A stretch of DNA of 64,000 nt from Bin87 sp965203195 (GTDB taxonomy: Bacteria; Chloroflexota; Dehalococcoidia; Lucifugimonadales; UBA3495): NCBI GenBank assembly GCA_965203195.1, contig OZ241860.1, positions 3,472,001 through 3,536,000 of the forward strand, in the 5' to 3' direction. This document shows positions 40,540 through 50,300 of the stretch, piece by piece. Both the position numbers and the translations under genes were made by a program. Numbering within the stretch: the stretch's first letter is position 1; the number at the start of each line of letters is the position of its first letter. The notes under the pieces are model-generated. The model did not search any database. It saw only the letters and a list, made by a program, of their open reading frames with translations, and was not told where the DNA came from.

Positions 40540-41337
40540 ATGACTACTGCAACCCAGCCCTGGACGACCAGCATTACCGAGGTGGCCGGCTCCCGCATGG
40601 AGGTCGTGACGGGGGGCAGCGGGCCGCCGCTGCTGATTCTGCATGACGAGCTGGGGCATCCCGGCTGGCTGCGCTATCACCAGGCGCTGGCGCAGAACCA
40701 TACGCTGCACATTCCCTCGCATCCCGGCTTCGGCAATTCCGACCAGCTGGAGTGGTCGATGAAGATTCACGACCTGGCGATCTGGTATCTGGGGGCGCTG
40801 GACAGGTTGGGGCTGGAGGGGGCGGATGTGATGGGGTTTTCGCTGGGGGGCTGGCTGGCGGCGGAGCTGGCGACGATGTGTCCGCAGCAGTTCCGGCGGC
40901 TGATTCTGGTGGGGGCGACGGGCATCCGGCCGCCGCAGGGGGAAATCTACGATATGTTTGAGGTGGTGCCGCCCATCTATGTGCGGGCTTCGCTGTTTGA
41001 TCCGGACGGCACGCCGGAGTATCGGGTCATCTGCCCGGCAGAGGTGGACGAGGCGATCGCCGAGCGCTGGGAGTATGCCCTGGAGGGGGCCTGCCGGGTG
41101 GCGTGGCGGCCGTATATGCACGATCCGGGGCTGGCGCATCAGGTGTACCGGCTGGAGCGGACGCCCACGCTGATTGTGTGGGGGGCGGAGGATGGTATTG
41201 TGCCGTTGAGCGCAGGGGAGGAGTACCAGCGGCGGATACCGGGGAGCCGGCTGGAGGTGATCCCTAACTGCGGGCATCATCCGGAGCTGGAGGCTACGGA
41301 GCGGTTTGTGGGGCTGGTGGAGGAGTTTTTGAGGTGA
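40540..41337 (+). CDS. Alpha/beta hydrolase
   Basis: A 265-residue alpha/beta-hydrolase. The strand LLILHDELGHPGW (oxyanion side), SHPGFGNSD loop, nucleophile elbow VMGFSLGGWLA, acid in VWGAEDGIVP, and the catalytic His in NCGHHPELE are all in canonical order. Size fits epoxide-hydrolase-like or esterase-type enzymes. It has AAGGA 14 bases before ATG 40540. The retropepsin-like gene starts five bases after its stop, so they share a transcript. Substrate not predictable. Confidence 0.9.
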   Translation: MTTATQPWTTSITEVAGSRMEVVTGGSGPPLLILHDELGHPGWLRYHQALAQNHTLHIPSHPGFGNSDQLEWSMKIHDLAIWYLGALDRLGLEGADVMGFSLGGWLAAELATMCPQQFRRLILVGATGIRPPQGEIYDMFEVVPPIYVRASLFDPDGTPEYRVICPAEVDEAIAERWEYALEGACRVAWRPYMHDPGLAHQVYRLERTPTLIVWGAEDGIVPLSAGEEYQRRIPGSRLEVIPNCGHHPELEATERFVGLVEEFLR

Positions 41338-41341
41338 CGGA

Positions 41342-41713
41342 ATGGGAACTTTCAACGTTGATTTGTGGGTGGGGAACCTTTTTGCGGACCAGGGCGCTAC
41401 CGTCAGCGCGCTGGTGGATACCGGCTCTACTCACGCGATGATGCCGGCCAGTTTGCTGAACGGGCTGGGGATTGCGCCGGTGGAAACGCGGACGGCGCGG
41501 GTGGCCGACGGGCGGCGGATTGAGTTGCAGACGGCCTGGGCCAGGTTCGCGGCCGGGGGGCGCAACGCGGTAGCGCGGGTGGCCTTCGGGCCGGAAGGGG
41601 AGTTTCTGATGGGTGCCACTACGCTGGAGGATCTGGGGATGGGGGTTGACCCGATGGGGCAGCGGCTGGTTCCGCAGGATGATTTGCGTATGCTGCTGGC
41701 GGCGGGCGTTTGA
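41342..41713 (+). CDS. Retropepsin-like aspartic protease family protein
   Basis: A 123-residue single-domain clan AA protein. The catalytic motif is ALVDTGSTHAMMPASL (DTGS at about residues 26-29), and the later LMGATTLEDLGMGVDP segment matches the hydrophobic-Gly turn and helix of the family. One such domain must dimerise to form an active site. ATG 41342 overlaps the ribosome-binding region of the preceding stop (GAGGTGA). Function could be protease or a non-catalytic relative; target unknown. Confidence 0.8.
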   Translation: MGTFNVDLWVGNLFADQGATVSALVDTGSTHAMMPASLLNGLGIAPVETRTARVADGRRIELQTAWARFAAGGRNAVARVAFGPEGEFLMGATTLEDLGMGVDPMGQRLVPQDDLRMLLAAGV

Positions 41714-41738
41714 CGGCGTAATTGAGAGAGGACAGGCA

Positions 41739-41999
41739 ATGAGCGCCGCAATGCCTGATGACTACCCACCGGACGCGCTGCTGACGCTGCTTTACTCCCG
41801 CTTCAGCGAGGATACGCTGTGCGCCGATTGGCGGACGGGGCTGGAGCGCCCTGAAAGCCAGCGGCAATTTACGCTCTGGCTGATTGACAATGCGCTGAGC
41901 GCGGCGCCGCGCCGGCCCCTGGCGGATTATGAGGAAGCCGCTCTGCCCATTCTGCGCGACTGCTGGGCGCAGGCTTACGGGGCGCTGGCGGCAGATTAG
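41739..41999 (+). CDS. Hypothetical protein
   Basis: An 86-residue mostly helical soluble protein (MSAAMPDDYPPDALLTLLYSR...), with two Trp-containing helices (CADWRTGLERPESQ and ILRDCWAQAYGAL). ATG 41739 has GAGAGAGG upstream and lies 25 bases after the protease-like gene. No family recognised. Confidence 0.6.
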   Translation: MSAAMPDDYPPDALLTLLYSRFSEDTLCADWRTGLERPESQRQFTLWLIDNALSAAPRRPLADYEEAALPILRDCWAQAYGALAAD

Positions 42000-42014
42000 C
42001 CGGCGCCCGGCGCA

Positions 42015-42044
42015 TTGACAAAACAGGTCAGCCGTTACTATATT
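42015..42044 (+). promoter_or_regulatory. Promoter of the PIN toxin-antitoxin operon
   Basis: A perfect -35 TTGACA (42015-42020), 18 bases, and -10 TATATT (42039-42044), 76 bases before ATG 42120. Just after the -10 the 14-mer GCCGGAAACTGCCT (first copy begins ACCGG) occurs twice (42052 and 42069 areas), 18 bases apart, a possible operator for the antitoxin. Confidence 0.7.
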
Positions 42045-42119
42045 GTAGCCACCGGAAACTGCCTACCGCCGGAAACTGCCTGACCGCTGTCCGGCGCGGC
42101 ACAATTGGAGGAACCGAGT

Positions 42120-42305
42120 ATGACCACGCCAGCCAGCCCGTCCCCCGCCGAGGCGGAGGCCAAGGACACCTTTGAGCAGAAAGTCGCCGAGCTCCGCGCC
42201 AGTGGCATCCTGGTGGGCGGGCAGGGGTCCCGGGAAACTATGCGCGCCGTAGCCTACGTGCCGGGGGCGCTGGCCCGGTTCCTGGAAAAGCGGAACAATT
42301 CCTGA
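42120..42305 (+). CDS. Antitoxin of a PIN-domain toxin-antitoxin pair
   Basis: A 61-residue protein (MTTPASPSPAEAEAKDTFEQKV...) with an Ala/Glu-rich helix and a Gly/Arg turn (GGQGSRETM). It lies directly before a PIN-domain gene with a TGATG stop/start overlap, and GGAGG sits nine bases before its ATG. It is assigned as antitoxin from position, size and its own promoter; no DNA-binding family was recognised. Confidence 0.65.
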   Translation: MTTPASPSPAEAEAKDTFEQKVAELRASGILVGGQGSRETMRAVAYVPGALARFLEKRNNS

Positions 42306-42712
42306 TGATGACGCCGCCGGCGCCACAGGTCGCCTATGTGGACGGATCCGCGCTGATTCCCATGGCGCTCGGAGAGCAGCCCGTTGGAGACGCCGTTAGT
42401 CAGCGTCTCCAACGGCACCGGATATTGATCTCCTCAAATTTGCTTGAGGCGGAGCTGCGCGTGGAATTCCGACAGGCGCAGATGGACTTTGACCCTGCCT
42501 TTCTGTCCAGCGTGGAATGGGTAGTGCCCAACCGCCCGCTGGACGCTGAAATGGAGGTCATCGTGGAAGCCGCTAACCTGGGGGTGGCCAGGCTCTGGCA
42601 TTTGGCCAATGCGGTTTATATCCACCAGCAGCTGGGCGGGTTGCCGATGGCCTTTATTACGCTGGATGAACAGCAGGAAACCGTGGCCATAGAATTGGGG
42701 TTTGCGGTCTGA
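42305..42712 (+). CDS. PIN-domain protein, probable VapC-like toxin
   Basis: A 135-residue PIN-like domain. Acidic positions seen are VDGSALIP (first Asp), LLEAELR (Glu) and FITLDEQQ (last Asp). The place of the usual third acid, in LDALHLA-type helices, reads VARLWHLANA, with Trp instead of Asp. The metal site may therefore be impaired or shifted. Its start overlaps the antitoxin stop. VapC-like proteins cleave tRNA or rRNA. It precedes the type III restriction genes and may be part of the same accessory cluster. Confidence 0.75.
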   Translation: MMTPPAPQVAYVDGSALIPMALGEQPVGDAVSQRLQRHRILISSNLLEAELRVEFRQAQMDFDPAFLSSVEWVVPNRPLDAEMEVIVEAANLGVARLWHLANAVYIHQQLGGLPMAFITLDEQQETVAIELGFAV

Positions 42713-42791
42713 TGGCGGAATGCCGCCGCCCTCTTGCGCTACCATACCCTAGCTACGCCAACCGCAACCGCCGCCGGGAGGGGGATTTACG

Positions 42792-44483
42792 ATGCCGACG
42801 CTGGATTTCAAGGGCAAGCAGCATATTTATGCCCACCACCTTACGGTGGCCTACCGGCCGCTGGCGCCTGATGCGGGGCGGTCGCTGGATGCGGGCGGCG
42901 GCGCGGGCGTTGCGGATGACAACCTGATCATTCATGGGGACAACCTGCACGCGCTGAAGGCGCTGCTGCCGCGGTACGCGGGGCGGGTGAAGTGCATTTA
43001 CATTGACCCGCCTTACAACAACGGCAATACCGGGTGGGTCTATAACGATAACGTCAACAGCCCGCTGATGCGGGAATGGCTACGGCACCAAAGCCCGGTG
43101 GACAGCGAGGACCTGGAGCGGCATGACAAGTGGCTGTGCATGATGTGGCCCCGCCTACATCTGCTTAAGGAGCTGCTGGCCGAGAACGGCGCAATTTTCA
43201 TATCGATCAACTACAACGAACAGCATCACCTACGGATGCTGATGGACGAGATTTTCGGCGAAGCGAACTTGGTAGCCGATTTTCCGTGGCAGTCCCGATT
43301 GTCCGTGTCTAATGACATTGACATATCGGTTCAGCATGAGCAGGTGCTTGCTTATGCTCGCAACCGCAGGCAATCCAACCGGAGGCTGCGCGAGTCCAAC
43401 TCTGATCGGTGGTACTCGGAGCCCAGCTTTGCCGCATTTCCTAAACCCCTGGCGGTTGATGAGTACTCCAATCCTGACAATGACCCTCGAGGTCCTTGGA
43501 AATTGGATCCATTCGATGCCCCTCACGAGTCAGAATCGCTAACTTATGCGATTGTGAACCCGGACACAGGGGAAGAACATTGGCCTCCAGCAGGTCGACA
43601 GTGGCGTATGCTGGAGACGAATTACCGTCGGCTCGCTGATGATGGACGCATAATGTTTGGTCGCAGAGGTAATGCGCGACCGATGCTGAAATCTTTTTAC
43701 CAGGAACGCCGGCCGTACGGCCAGACCAGAACATCCTGGTGGTCTGGCGAAGAATACGGCACGACTACCGACGGAACCAGAACTTTGATGGAGATATTCG
43801 GAGGCACGACTCCTTTCGAGTACCCCAAGCCGGTGTCTTTGGTAAGCCACATTCTACAGATGGCGGCCGGCCCTGACGACATCGTTCTGGACTCCTTTGC
43901 CGGTAGCGGCACTACTGCCCACGCTGTTCTGGCGCTCAACAGGGAGGATGGCGGCAACCGCAAGTTCATCCTGGTGGAGTGCGAGGATTATGCCGACAGC
44001 ATTACCGCCGAGCGGGTGCGGCGGGTCAGCAAGGGCGTGCCCAATGCCCGCGACGCGGCCTTGCAGGAAGGGCTGGGCGGTTCGTTCACCTACTGCACGC
44101 TGGGCGAGCCGATTGATGTGGAGACGATGCTGACGGGGGAGCATCTGCCGGAGTATGCGGCGCTGGCGGCGTACCTGCTGCACACGGCGACCGGCGTATC
44201 CGCGGGCGCCGGCGAGCTGGCGCCGCAGAACGATGACGGGCGGTTTTACAGTGATGACCGGGCTGATTACTATCTGCTGTACCGGCCGGATCTTGCCTGG
44301 TTGCAGAGCAACGAAGGGATGCTGAATGAGGAACGGGCGCGGCGCATTGGCTTTGCGGCACGGCAGGGCGGCAAAAAGGCGATTGTTTTCGGGCCGGGCA
44401 AGTACATCGGGCAACGGGAGCTGTCGGCAATGGGAATTACCTTTTGCCAGCTGCCTTACGAAATGCACCAGCCGGCAAGGTAA
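42792..44483 (+). CDS. mod: Type III restriction system modification methylase (Mod)
   Basis: A 563-residue beta-class adenine methyltransferase. Motif IV IYIDPPYNNG (about residue 72) precedes motif I LDSFAGSGTTAHA (about residue 371), the beta order of type III Mod proteins. The recognition domain between them (about residues 150-350) is encoded by 43270-43850, where G+C drops visibly (a hand count of 43441-43500 gives 32/60) and codons differ from the flanks. With Res it modifies one strand of an asymmetric site. ATG 42792 follows GGGAGGG. The res gene starts 12 bases after its stop. The recognition sequence cannot be predicted. Confidence 0.93.
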   Translation: MPTLDFKGKQHIYAHHLTVAYRPLAPDAGRSLDAGGGAGVADDNLIIHGDNLHALKALLPRYAGRVKCIYIDPPYNNGNTGWVYNDNVNSPLMREWLRHQSPVDSEDLERHDKWLCMMWPRLHLLKELLAENGAIFISINYNEQHHLRMLMDEIFGEANLVADFPWQSRLSVSNDIDISVQHEQVLAYARNRRQSNRRLRESNSDRWYSEPSFAAFPKPLAVDEYSNPDNDPRGPWKLDPFDAPHESESLTYAIVNPDTGEEHWPPAGRQWRMLETNYRRLADDGRIMFGRRGNARPMLKSFYQERRPYGQTRTSWWSGEEYGTTTDGTRTLMEIFGGTTPFEYPKPVSLVSHILQMAAGPDDIVLDSFAGSGTTAHAVLALNREDGGNRKFILVECEDYADSITAERVRRVSKGVPNARDAALQEGLGGSFTYCTLGEPIDVETMLTGEHLPEYAALAAYLLHTATGVSAGAGELAPQNDDGRFYSDDRADYYLLYRPDLAWLQSNEGMLNEERARRIGFAARQGGKKAIVFGPGKYIGQRELSAMGITFCQLPYEMHQPAR

Positions 44484-44494
44484 GGGAGCCAGCG

Positions 44495-47038
44495 ATGGAA
44501 CTGAAGGAGTACCAGGCCAGCGCGCTGGATGCCTTTGCGCGCTGGCGGGAGGCAGTGGAGCGGGCGCGGCTGGATTCGGAAGCCGCGGTGGCCGCGTTGC
44601 AGGGCGTCCGGGTGGACATTCCCGATGATGTCCACAACTACCCCAAGACGGCCTGGCACCGGTTGCAGAACGCGGGCGGGGTGGCCGATACGGCGGGGGA
44701 ATATGTCAGCCGGACGGATGGCGCCGGCCGGCCCATTCCGCATATCTGTTTTAAGGTGCCGACGGGTGGGGGCAAGACGCTGCTCGCCGCCGCCGCGTTG
44801 CAGCGGCTGAATCGGCAAAGCGGGCTGACGCTGTGGGTGACGCCGACGCGGGCGATTTACGAACAGACGAAGCGCGCCCTCAGAAGCCGGGAACATCCTT
44901 ACCGGCAGATGCTGGAGATGGCCAGCGGCGGGCGGGTGAAGCTGCTGGAAAAGGATGACCTTTTCACGCGGGGCGACGCCGAAAACTATTTGTGCATAAT
45001 GCTGCTGATGCTGCCGGCCGCCAACCGGCAGCGGGGGCGGGATTTTCTGCGGATGTTCCGGGATTCCGGCCGCTATCCGACGCTGTTTCCGGACAACGAT
45101 GACGCCCTGGGCGACGCCAAACTGCTCAACGACTACTGCGATTTGGAGCGTACTTCGGACGATGGCCCGGTGAAGCACAGTCTGTTCAATGTGTTCAAAA
45201 TGCTGCGCCCGGTAGTGATACTGGACGAAGCGCATAAAGCGTACGGCGCGCGCCAGCGGGCGGCCAACGAGGAGTTCGCGCGGTCGGTCAACCAGCTTAA
45301 CCCCCGGCTGGTGATTGAGCTGTCGGCTACGCCCAACCGGGGCATCAGCAATCTGCTGGTGGACATTACCGGCGTGGAGCTGAAGAACGAGGAGATGATC
45401 AAGCTGCCGGTGCAGGTTACCTCGTTCACCAACACCGACTGGCACTACACGCTGGCGCAGGCGCACGATGAGCTGGAAAGGTTGCAGGCCGAGAGCGATT
45501 CGCACCGGATGAATGGCGGGCAATACATTCGGCCCATTGCGGTGGTGCGGGTGGAACGCACGGGCCGGGACCAGCGGGACGGGGAGCGGGTTCACGCTGA
45601 AGACGCGCGGGAATACCTGACGCAGAATCTGGGAGTTCCGGCTGAGGCGGTGCGCGTCAAGTCATCCGAGCTGGATGAACTGACTGGTGAAGATCTGCTG
45701 TCGGAGTTTTCACCGGTGCGGTGGATCATCACCAGGGCGGCGCTGATGGAAGGGTGGGATTGTCCCTTTGCCGGTCTGCTGGTGATGCTGGACAACACCA
45801 GCGCGCAGCGGGCGATTACGCAGCTGGTGGGGCGGGTGATGCGGCAGCCGTATGCGCGGCGCACCGGGCGGGAAGCCCTGGATCAGTGCTATGTCTATTG
45901 CTGGAACACGAATGTGGCGGATGCGGTGGCGCAGGTCAAGCGGGGTCTGGAGGAGGAGGGGCTGACCGGCCTGGGCGATGCGGTGACCAGCGAGGCGCCG
46001 GAGTTGCGGCGGGTGACCGTACGGCGGCGGGCCGAGTTCCGGGATAGCGACATATTCCTGCCGCTGGTGTTGCACCGGGAAGGTTCCCGGTGGGTTGAGC
46101 TGGATTACCAGCGGCACATCCTGCCCGGCATAGACTGGGACGGAATAGACGCTCTGGACTTGCAGGGCAGTTTCCCCGACCGGGCGGCGCGGCAGACGGC
46201 AACGGTGGATGTTGGCGATACTTTGCCGGTTTTTCACCCGGAGCGGGAGCTGTTCGTGGACAAAACGGTGCGTACTACCTGGTTCGCGCGCCGTCTGTCG
46301 GATGTGGCGCCGAATCCGTGGCAAGCGGGGCGTATCGCCGGGCAGATGCTGGCCAATATGCGGGCGGAAGGGGACAGCGACGCGGAAATCTATGACCGCC
46401 GCTCTTATCTGGCATTTGCGCTGCGCGAATCAGTGGCGGATGTTTTGGAGCAGCAGGCGGAGAGTCTCTTTCAGCGCAAGTTGCAGGAGGGCGCCATTCG
46501 CTTTGATCTGGAGGCCGGGCAGCCTAATTTTCGGATGCGGGAGGCTTACGAAATTCCGGTATCGGGCTACAGCCTGCTGGCCGGCAATGACGGTTTGCCC
46601 GTCCAGATCAGCCTGTTTGAGCCGGTCTATGAGCAGCAGTTCGACTCAACGCTGGAGCTGAATTTCGCCCGGTATCTGGATGAGCAGAAGGCGTTGCAAT
46701 GGTGGCACCGGGTGGCGGTCCGGCAACGGGGCGACTACTACCTGCGGGGCTGGAAACAGGAACGCATCTGGCCGGATTTCGTGGCGATGAGCAAAATAAC
46801 CGAGGGCAAGCCGCAGGTGCTGGTATTTGAGACGAAAGGCGCCCATTTGCGCGACAACCCGGATACCGACTACAAGCAGCGCGTGCTGGAAACGCTGCAA
46901 AACGCCTTCAACTGCGGGACGATGACCGTGCGCGACGGGCCGGCCAAAGGCACTTTCCGGCTGGTATTCAGCCCGGACGAGTTCCCGGCGGCGTTGGCCA
47001 GCCTGAAGGATATTTACGCCACCGGCGGCAGCCCGTAA
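44495..47038 (+). CDS. res: Type III restriction system helicase/endonuclease (Res)
   Basis: An 847-residue superfamily 2 translocase-nuclease. Walker A is KVPTGGGKTLLAAA (about residue 90), DExH box ILDEAHKAYG (about 245), SATPNRG (motif III), LMEGWDCP and the QLVGRVMRQP motif VI; the C-terminal nuclease shows WPDFVA ... VFETKG (PD-x-ETK). Together with Mod this is a complete ATP-driven type III restriction complex that cuts after collision of translocating units. ATG 44495 is at the start of MELKEYQASALDAF with GGGAGCC upstream; a longer frame overlapping mod is rejected. Confidence 0.95.
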   Translation: MELKEYQASALDAFARWREAVERARLDSEAAVAALQGVRVDIPDDVHNYPKTAWHRLQNAGGVADTAGEYVSRTDGAGRPIPHICFKVPTGGGKTLLAAAALQRLNRQSGLTLWVTPTRAIYEQTKRALRSREHPYRQMLEMASGGRVKLLEKDDLFTRGDAENYLCIMLLMLPAANRQRGRDFLRMFRDSGRYPTLFPDNDDALGDAKLLNDYCDLERTSDDGPVKHSLFNVFKMLRPVVILDEAHKAYGARQRAANEEFARSVNQLNPRLVIELSATPNRGISNLLVDITGVELKNEEMIKLPVQVTSFTNTDWHYTLAQAHDELERLQAESDSHRMNGGQYIRPIAVVRVERTGRDQRDGERVHAEDAREYLTQNLGVPAEAVRVKSSELDELTGEDLLSEFSPVRWIITRAALMEGWDCPFAGLLVMLDNTSAQRAITQLVGRVMRQPYARRTGREALDQCYVYCWNTNVADAVAQVKRGLEEEGLTGLGDAVTSEAPELRRVTVRRRAEFRDSDIFLPLVLHREGSRWVELDYQRHILPGIDWDGIDALDLQGSFPDRAARQTATVDVGDTLPVFHPERELFVDKTVRTTWFARRLSDVAPNPWQAGRIAGQMLANMRAEGDSDAEIYDRRSYLAFALRESVADVLEQQAESLFQRKLQEGAIRFDLEAGQPNFRMREAYEIPVSGYSLLAGNDGLPVQISLFEPVYEQQFDSTLELNFARYLDEQKALQWWHRVAVRQRGDYYLRGWKQERIWPDFVAMSKITEGKPQVLVFETKGAHLRDNPDTDYKQRVLETLQNAFNCGTMTVRDGPAKGTFRLVFSPDEFPAALASLKDIYATGGSP

Positions 47039-47334
47039 GCCGGCTTCCCGCCGGGTTAGCCGGGGTTTTGCGCTCCCGACTCCGTGCGGGCAGGCGGTTG
47101 GGGGCGTTGCCGGGCGTTGGCGCGTAGGGGAACCGTGCCGTTTCGGGGTTTTCCGGCGGGCGTTTGGGGCGCGGTGACATAATTTTGGCGCCGCGGGCGG
47201 GCGGGTTCTGCTACCATAGGTCGGGCGGAGCCCAAGCGGCAAGGGGCGCGGCGGCGTTGCGCCATGCCGCCGGGCCCGGCGCCCGGCGCCGCGATATACA
47301 AGCCCACTTTCGCCATAGGACAGGTTGGTTCCCC

Positions 47335-50300
47335 GTGTTCACTCATCTGCACAATCACACCGAATACAGTATGCTGGACGGCATCAGCCGGATCCCGGAG
47401 CTGGTGCGGCGGACGCGCGAGCTGGGGATGGACGCCATGAGCATCACCGACCACGGAACGATGTACGGCGTGGTGGATTTTTACTCGGAGTGCAAGGAAG
47501 CGGGCATCAAGCCCATCATCGGCTGCGAGCTGTATGTGGCGCCCGGCAGCCGCCGCGACCGCACGCCCGGGGAGCGGAACGCCTATAACCACCTGGTGGT
47601 GCTGGCCAAGGACAACACCGGCTACCGGAACCTGCTACAGCTGGTGACCCGGTCGAATCTGGAGGGCTTTCACTACAAGCCGCGCATTGACAAGGAACTG
47701 CTGGAGCAACACCGGCAGGGGCTGATCTGCCTGTCGGGGTGCCCCTCGGCAGAGGTGCCCAAGCTGCTGGCGAACGGGAACTACGGCGCGGCGCGGGAGC
47801 AGGTGGGGTGGTATCGGGAGATTTTTGGCGAGAACTACTTCCTGGAATTGCAGCATCACGAGCATATACCCCAGTTGCCGCGCATCAACGAGGGGCTGTT
47901 GCAGCTGCACCGGGACACGCGGATTCCCCTGCTGCTGACCAATGACGCCCACTATGTGCGGCAGTCGGATTACCAGTATCAGGATGTGTACATTTGCATC
48001 CAGACGGGGACGAATGTGCAGGATGAGAAGCGGCTGCGGATGGAGGATTCGTCCTACTATATCAAGTCGCCGGCGGAGATGGCGACGCTGTTCCCGGAAT
48101 ACCCGCAGGCGGTGGACATCACCGGGGAAGTGGCGCAGGAGTGTGAGGTGTCGCTGGGGTTCGGGCAGATGCATCTGCCCCGCTACCCTACGCCCAACGG
48201 GGAGGATGCGGAGACCTACCTGGCGCGGCTGTGCTGGGAAGGGTTCAACCAGCGGTACGGGGTGAACAACGAGGCGGCGCGCGCGCGGATGGAGTACGAG
48301 CTGGAAGTAGTTCGGCAGACCAGTTTCGCCAACTACTTCCTGGTGGTATGGGACATCATTTCCTTCGTCCGGCGGCAGGGCATACTGTTCGGGGTGCGGG
48401 GCAGCGCGGCGGCCAGCGTAGTATTGTACTGCCTGGGGATTACCGATATTGACCCGATGCGGTACAAGCTGGTGTTTGAGCGTTTCCTCAACTTTGAGCG
48501 CAAGGAAATGCCGGACATTGATATGGACTTTCAGGATGACCGGCGGGATGAAGTGCTGCGGTATGTGATTGACCGCTACGGCAGCGACCGGGTGGCGCAG
48601 ATCATCACCTTCGGGACGATGGCGGCCAAGGCGGCGCTGCGGGATGTGGGCCGGGGGCTGGGGATGAGCTACGGGGATGTGGACCGGATTGCGCGGATGG
48701 TGCCGGCGAAGTCGCGCACCATTGCGGACGCCATCAGCGCCAACCCGGAAATGGAGCAGTCTTACAACGGCGACCACGCCATCCGGCAGCTGGTGGACAA
48801 CGCCCAGGCGCTGGAAGGCATTGTGCATCATGTCAGCACCCATGCCGCGGGCGTGCTGATTTGCGACGAACCGCTTACCGACATTGTCCCCTTGCAGCGT
48901 CCGGCGCGGGGCGATGAAAACAGCCCGGTGATGATGACCCAGTACTCGATGGATCCGGTGGCCAAGCTGGGGCTGCTCAAGATGGACTTTCTGGGGCTGA
49001 CCAATCTGACCATCCTGGATCGCACCATCAAGCTGCTGGACGAGGAACGGGGCATCCGCATTGACTTGAGCCGGCTGGGACTGGATGACGAGGCGACCTA
49101 CGAACTGCTGGGGACGGGGAACACCACTGACCTGTTTCAGCTGGAAAGCGCCGGGATGCAGCGGTACATCAAGGAGCTGAAGCCGTCTGATCTGGGGGAT
49201 ATTGCGGCGATGATCGCCCTGTACCGGCCCGGCCCCATGGAGCATATTGACCGCTTTATCCGTTCCAAGCACGGCCGGGAGCAGGTTTCCTACCCCCATC
49301 CCAGCATGAAAGAGCTGCTGGATGAAACCTACGGGGTCATCGTCTATCAGGATCAGGTGCTGCACATTTTGCAGAACTTCGCCGGCTATTCGCTGGGCGA
49401 GGCGGACACGGTGCGGAAGGCGATGGGCAAGAAGATTCCCGAGCTGATGGCGGAGGAACGCACGCGGTTTGTGGCGGGGGCGGTGCAGCAGGGCTACACG
49501 GAGCAGATGGGCGCGGAGATTTTCGGCCTGATTGAGCCCTTTGCCGGTTACGCTTTCAACAAGGCGCACAGCGTCAGCTACGGCCTGATTTCCTACTGGA
49601 CGGCGTACTTCAAGGGACATTACCCGCTGGAGTATATGGCGTCGGTGCTCAACTGCCGGCTGGATCACGGCGACCGCTATGTGGCGTCGATTAACGAATG
49701 CAACCGGATGGGCATTGGCGTCCGGCTGCCGGATGTCAACGCTTCCAGTGTGCTGTACACCACCGACAAGTCCGGCGGGCGGACGGAGAATGCTTTGCGC
49801 GTGGGACTGGCGGCGATCAAGTCCGTGGGGGAGGGGGCGGTGAAGCCGATTGTGGCGGAACGGGCGGCCAAAGGGCCTTATGCGTCCATCAGCGACTTCT
49901 GCCGCCGGGCCGATGTTTCCGGCCTCAACCGGCGCACCCTGGAGGCCCTGGCCCGGGCGGGGGCCTTTGATTCCCTGGCGCCCCGGGCCGCGGTGATTGA
50001 CGCTCTGGACCGCATCTGGAATATGGCGCAGCAGGAAACGCGGAGCCGCAATTCGGGGCAGTTCGGTATGTTCGGGGAGGAGGTGGACAGCGGCGCCGGC
50101 GGCGCGCTGCTGGAGCTGGATACCAGCCTGGGGGACCTCACGCCGCAGGAAAAGGCGGAGCAGGAACGGGAATATCTGGGCTTCGCCATATCCTACGACC
50201 CGCTGCGGGCGCTGGCTACCGTCAACCCCGGCGACGCCATCAATTCCATTGACCGGCTGGACGAGGATATGCTGGGCGGCTCGGTTACGCTGCTGGGGCA

